Shown in pieces: positions 13,903-14,147 of a DNA stretch of 14,147 bases (the stretch's first letter is position 1; the number at the start of each line of letters is the position of its first letter). The translations under genes and the position numbers were made by a program. This DNA comes from Planctomycetaceae bacterium UBA6163 (GTDB lineage: Bacteria; Planctomycetota; Planctomycetia; Pirellulales; Pirellulaceae), in the NCBI GenBank assembly GCA_002428205.1, contig DIUH01000177.1, positions 1 to 14,147 on the forward strand, in the 5' to 3' direction. Under the pieces are notes generated by a model. The model was not told the DNA's origin, searched no databases, and saw only the letters and a list, made by a program, of their open reading frames with translations.

Positions 13903-14147
13903 AACTGCTTATCGACAAAAAGTACGTCTTTCACGACCGGGATACGCGGGCCCGTCGTCGTCTCCGGTCATGTTACTGGAAGCAATGGCGTGGTCCCCGG
14001 ACCCGAATCGCGAACCTCAAGAAGCTCGGAGTCCGCAACCGCGAAGCGATCACCCATGGTGTCAGCAGCAAGGGCCCGTGTTGCTTGCTGCGCAAAAGCG
14101 GTCATGTCCTCGAGTTACGCAGTTCACGCTGCACTCTCAACGGACTA
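13903..14147 (+). pseudogene. Group II intron reverse transcriptase/maturase, C-terminal remnant
   Basis: After an in-frame stop at 13902-13904, the plus-strand frame reads FHDRDTRARRRLRSCYWKQW, then RGPRTRIANLKKLGVRNREA, then SSKGP. This matches the maturase X/C-terminal region of group II intron-encoded proteins: the RRRLR...WKQW..PRTR..NL.KLG block followed by a (S)RKGP/SKGP turn. The reverse-transcriptase domains are missing upstream. After about 14078 the expected continuation appears in another frame (VMSSSYAVHAALSTD, from about 14098), which indicates a frameshift or small insertion. The reading runs off the window end, so the intron 3' end (domains V and VI) cannot be seen. Orientation is opposite to the neighbouring cassette genes. 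It is almost certainly non-functional as seen here. Confidence 0.7.

Overview
The window looks like chromosomal DNA from a planctomycete, probably of the Pirellulaceae (Rhodopirellula/Blastopirellula type). This is inferred from protein style, not from a marker gene: a Tex-type protein with long disordered inserts, a DUF1559-type protein, small membrane proteins with FSLRTL-like starts, weak or absent Shine-Dalgarno sites and moderately high GC. No rRNA, tRNA, CRISPR array or complete IS was seen.

Region 1 (1-9000) is dense housekeeping-type sequence. On the minus strand, a very long Tex-like S1 RNA-binding protein (498-4127) is followed 7 bases later by a conserved hypothetical gene (2-490). 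Diverging from tex after a 465-base gap, on the plus strand, are an unknown protein (4593-5087) and a Soj/ParA-type ATPase (5183-6010), with no parB beside them. Converging on parA is a Ski2-like DExH helicase (6105-8618, minus), which diverges from a 73-residue small protein (8745-8966, plus).

Region 2 (about 8967-9643) has no gene I can support. It leads to a small membrane protein on the minus strand (9644-10015).

Region 3 (about 10140-13605) is the most interesting part. Five small, unrelated genes all lie on the minus strand. Each starts within about 1-25 bases of the end of a 79-117-base imperfect palindrome. Three of these elements (upstream of the genes starting at 10821, 13029 and 13518) share recognisable sequence. 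Two more (upstream of genes starting at 11764 and 12196) share mainly the fold, with paired outer arms and apparent extrahelical bases. This layout is that of a chromosomal integron gene-cassette array with attC sites. The cassette genes encode a YdeI/OmpD-associated family protein, a DUF1559-like protein, a 72-residue membrane protein, a SIMPL-domain protein and a 118-residue membrane protein. No integron integrase is in the window. From the cassette orientation it would lie beyond the right edge, if it exists.

Region 4 (about 13605-14147) holds no clear gene until 13903. From there the plus strand encodes a truncated, probably frameshifted C-terminal piece of a group II intron reverse transcriptase/maturase that runs off the window. 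Its position beside an attC array, in the opposite orientation to the cassettes, fits the known habit of group IIC-attC introns of targeting attC sites. The fragment alone does not prove that class.
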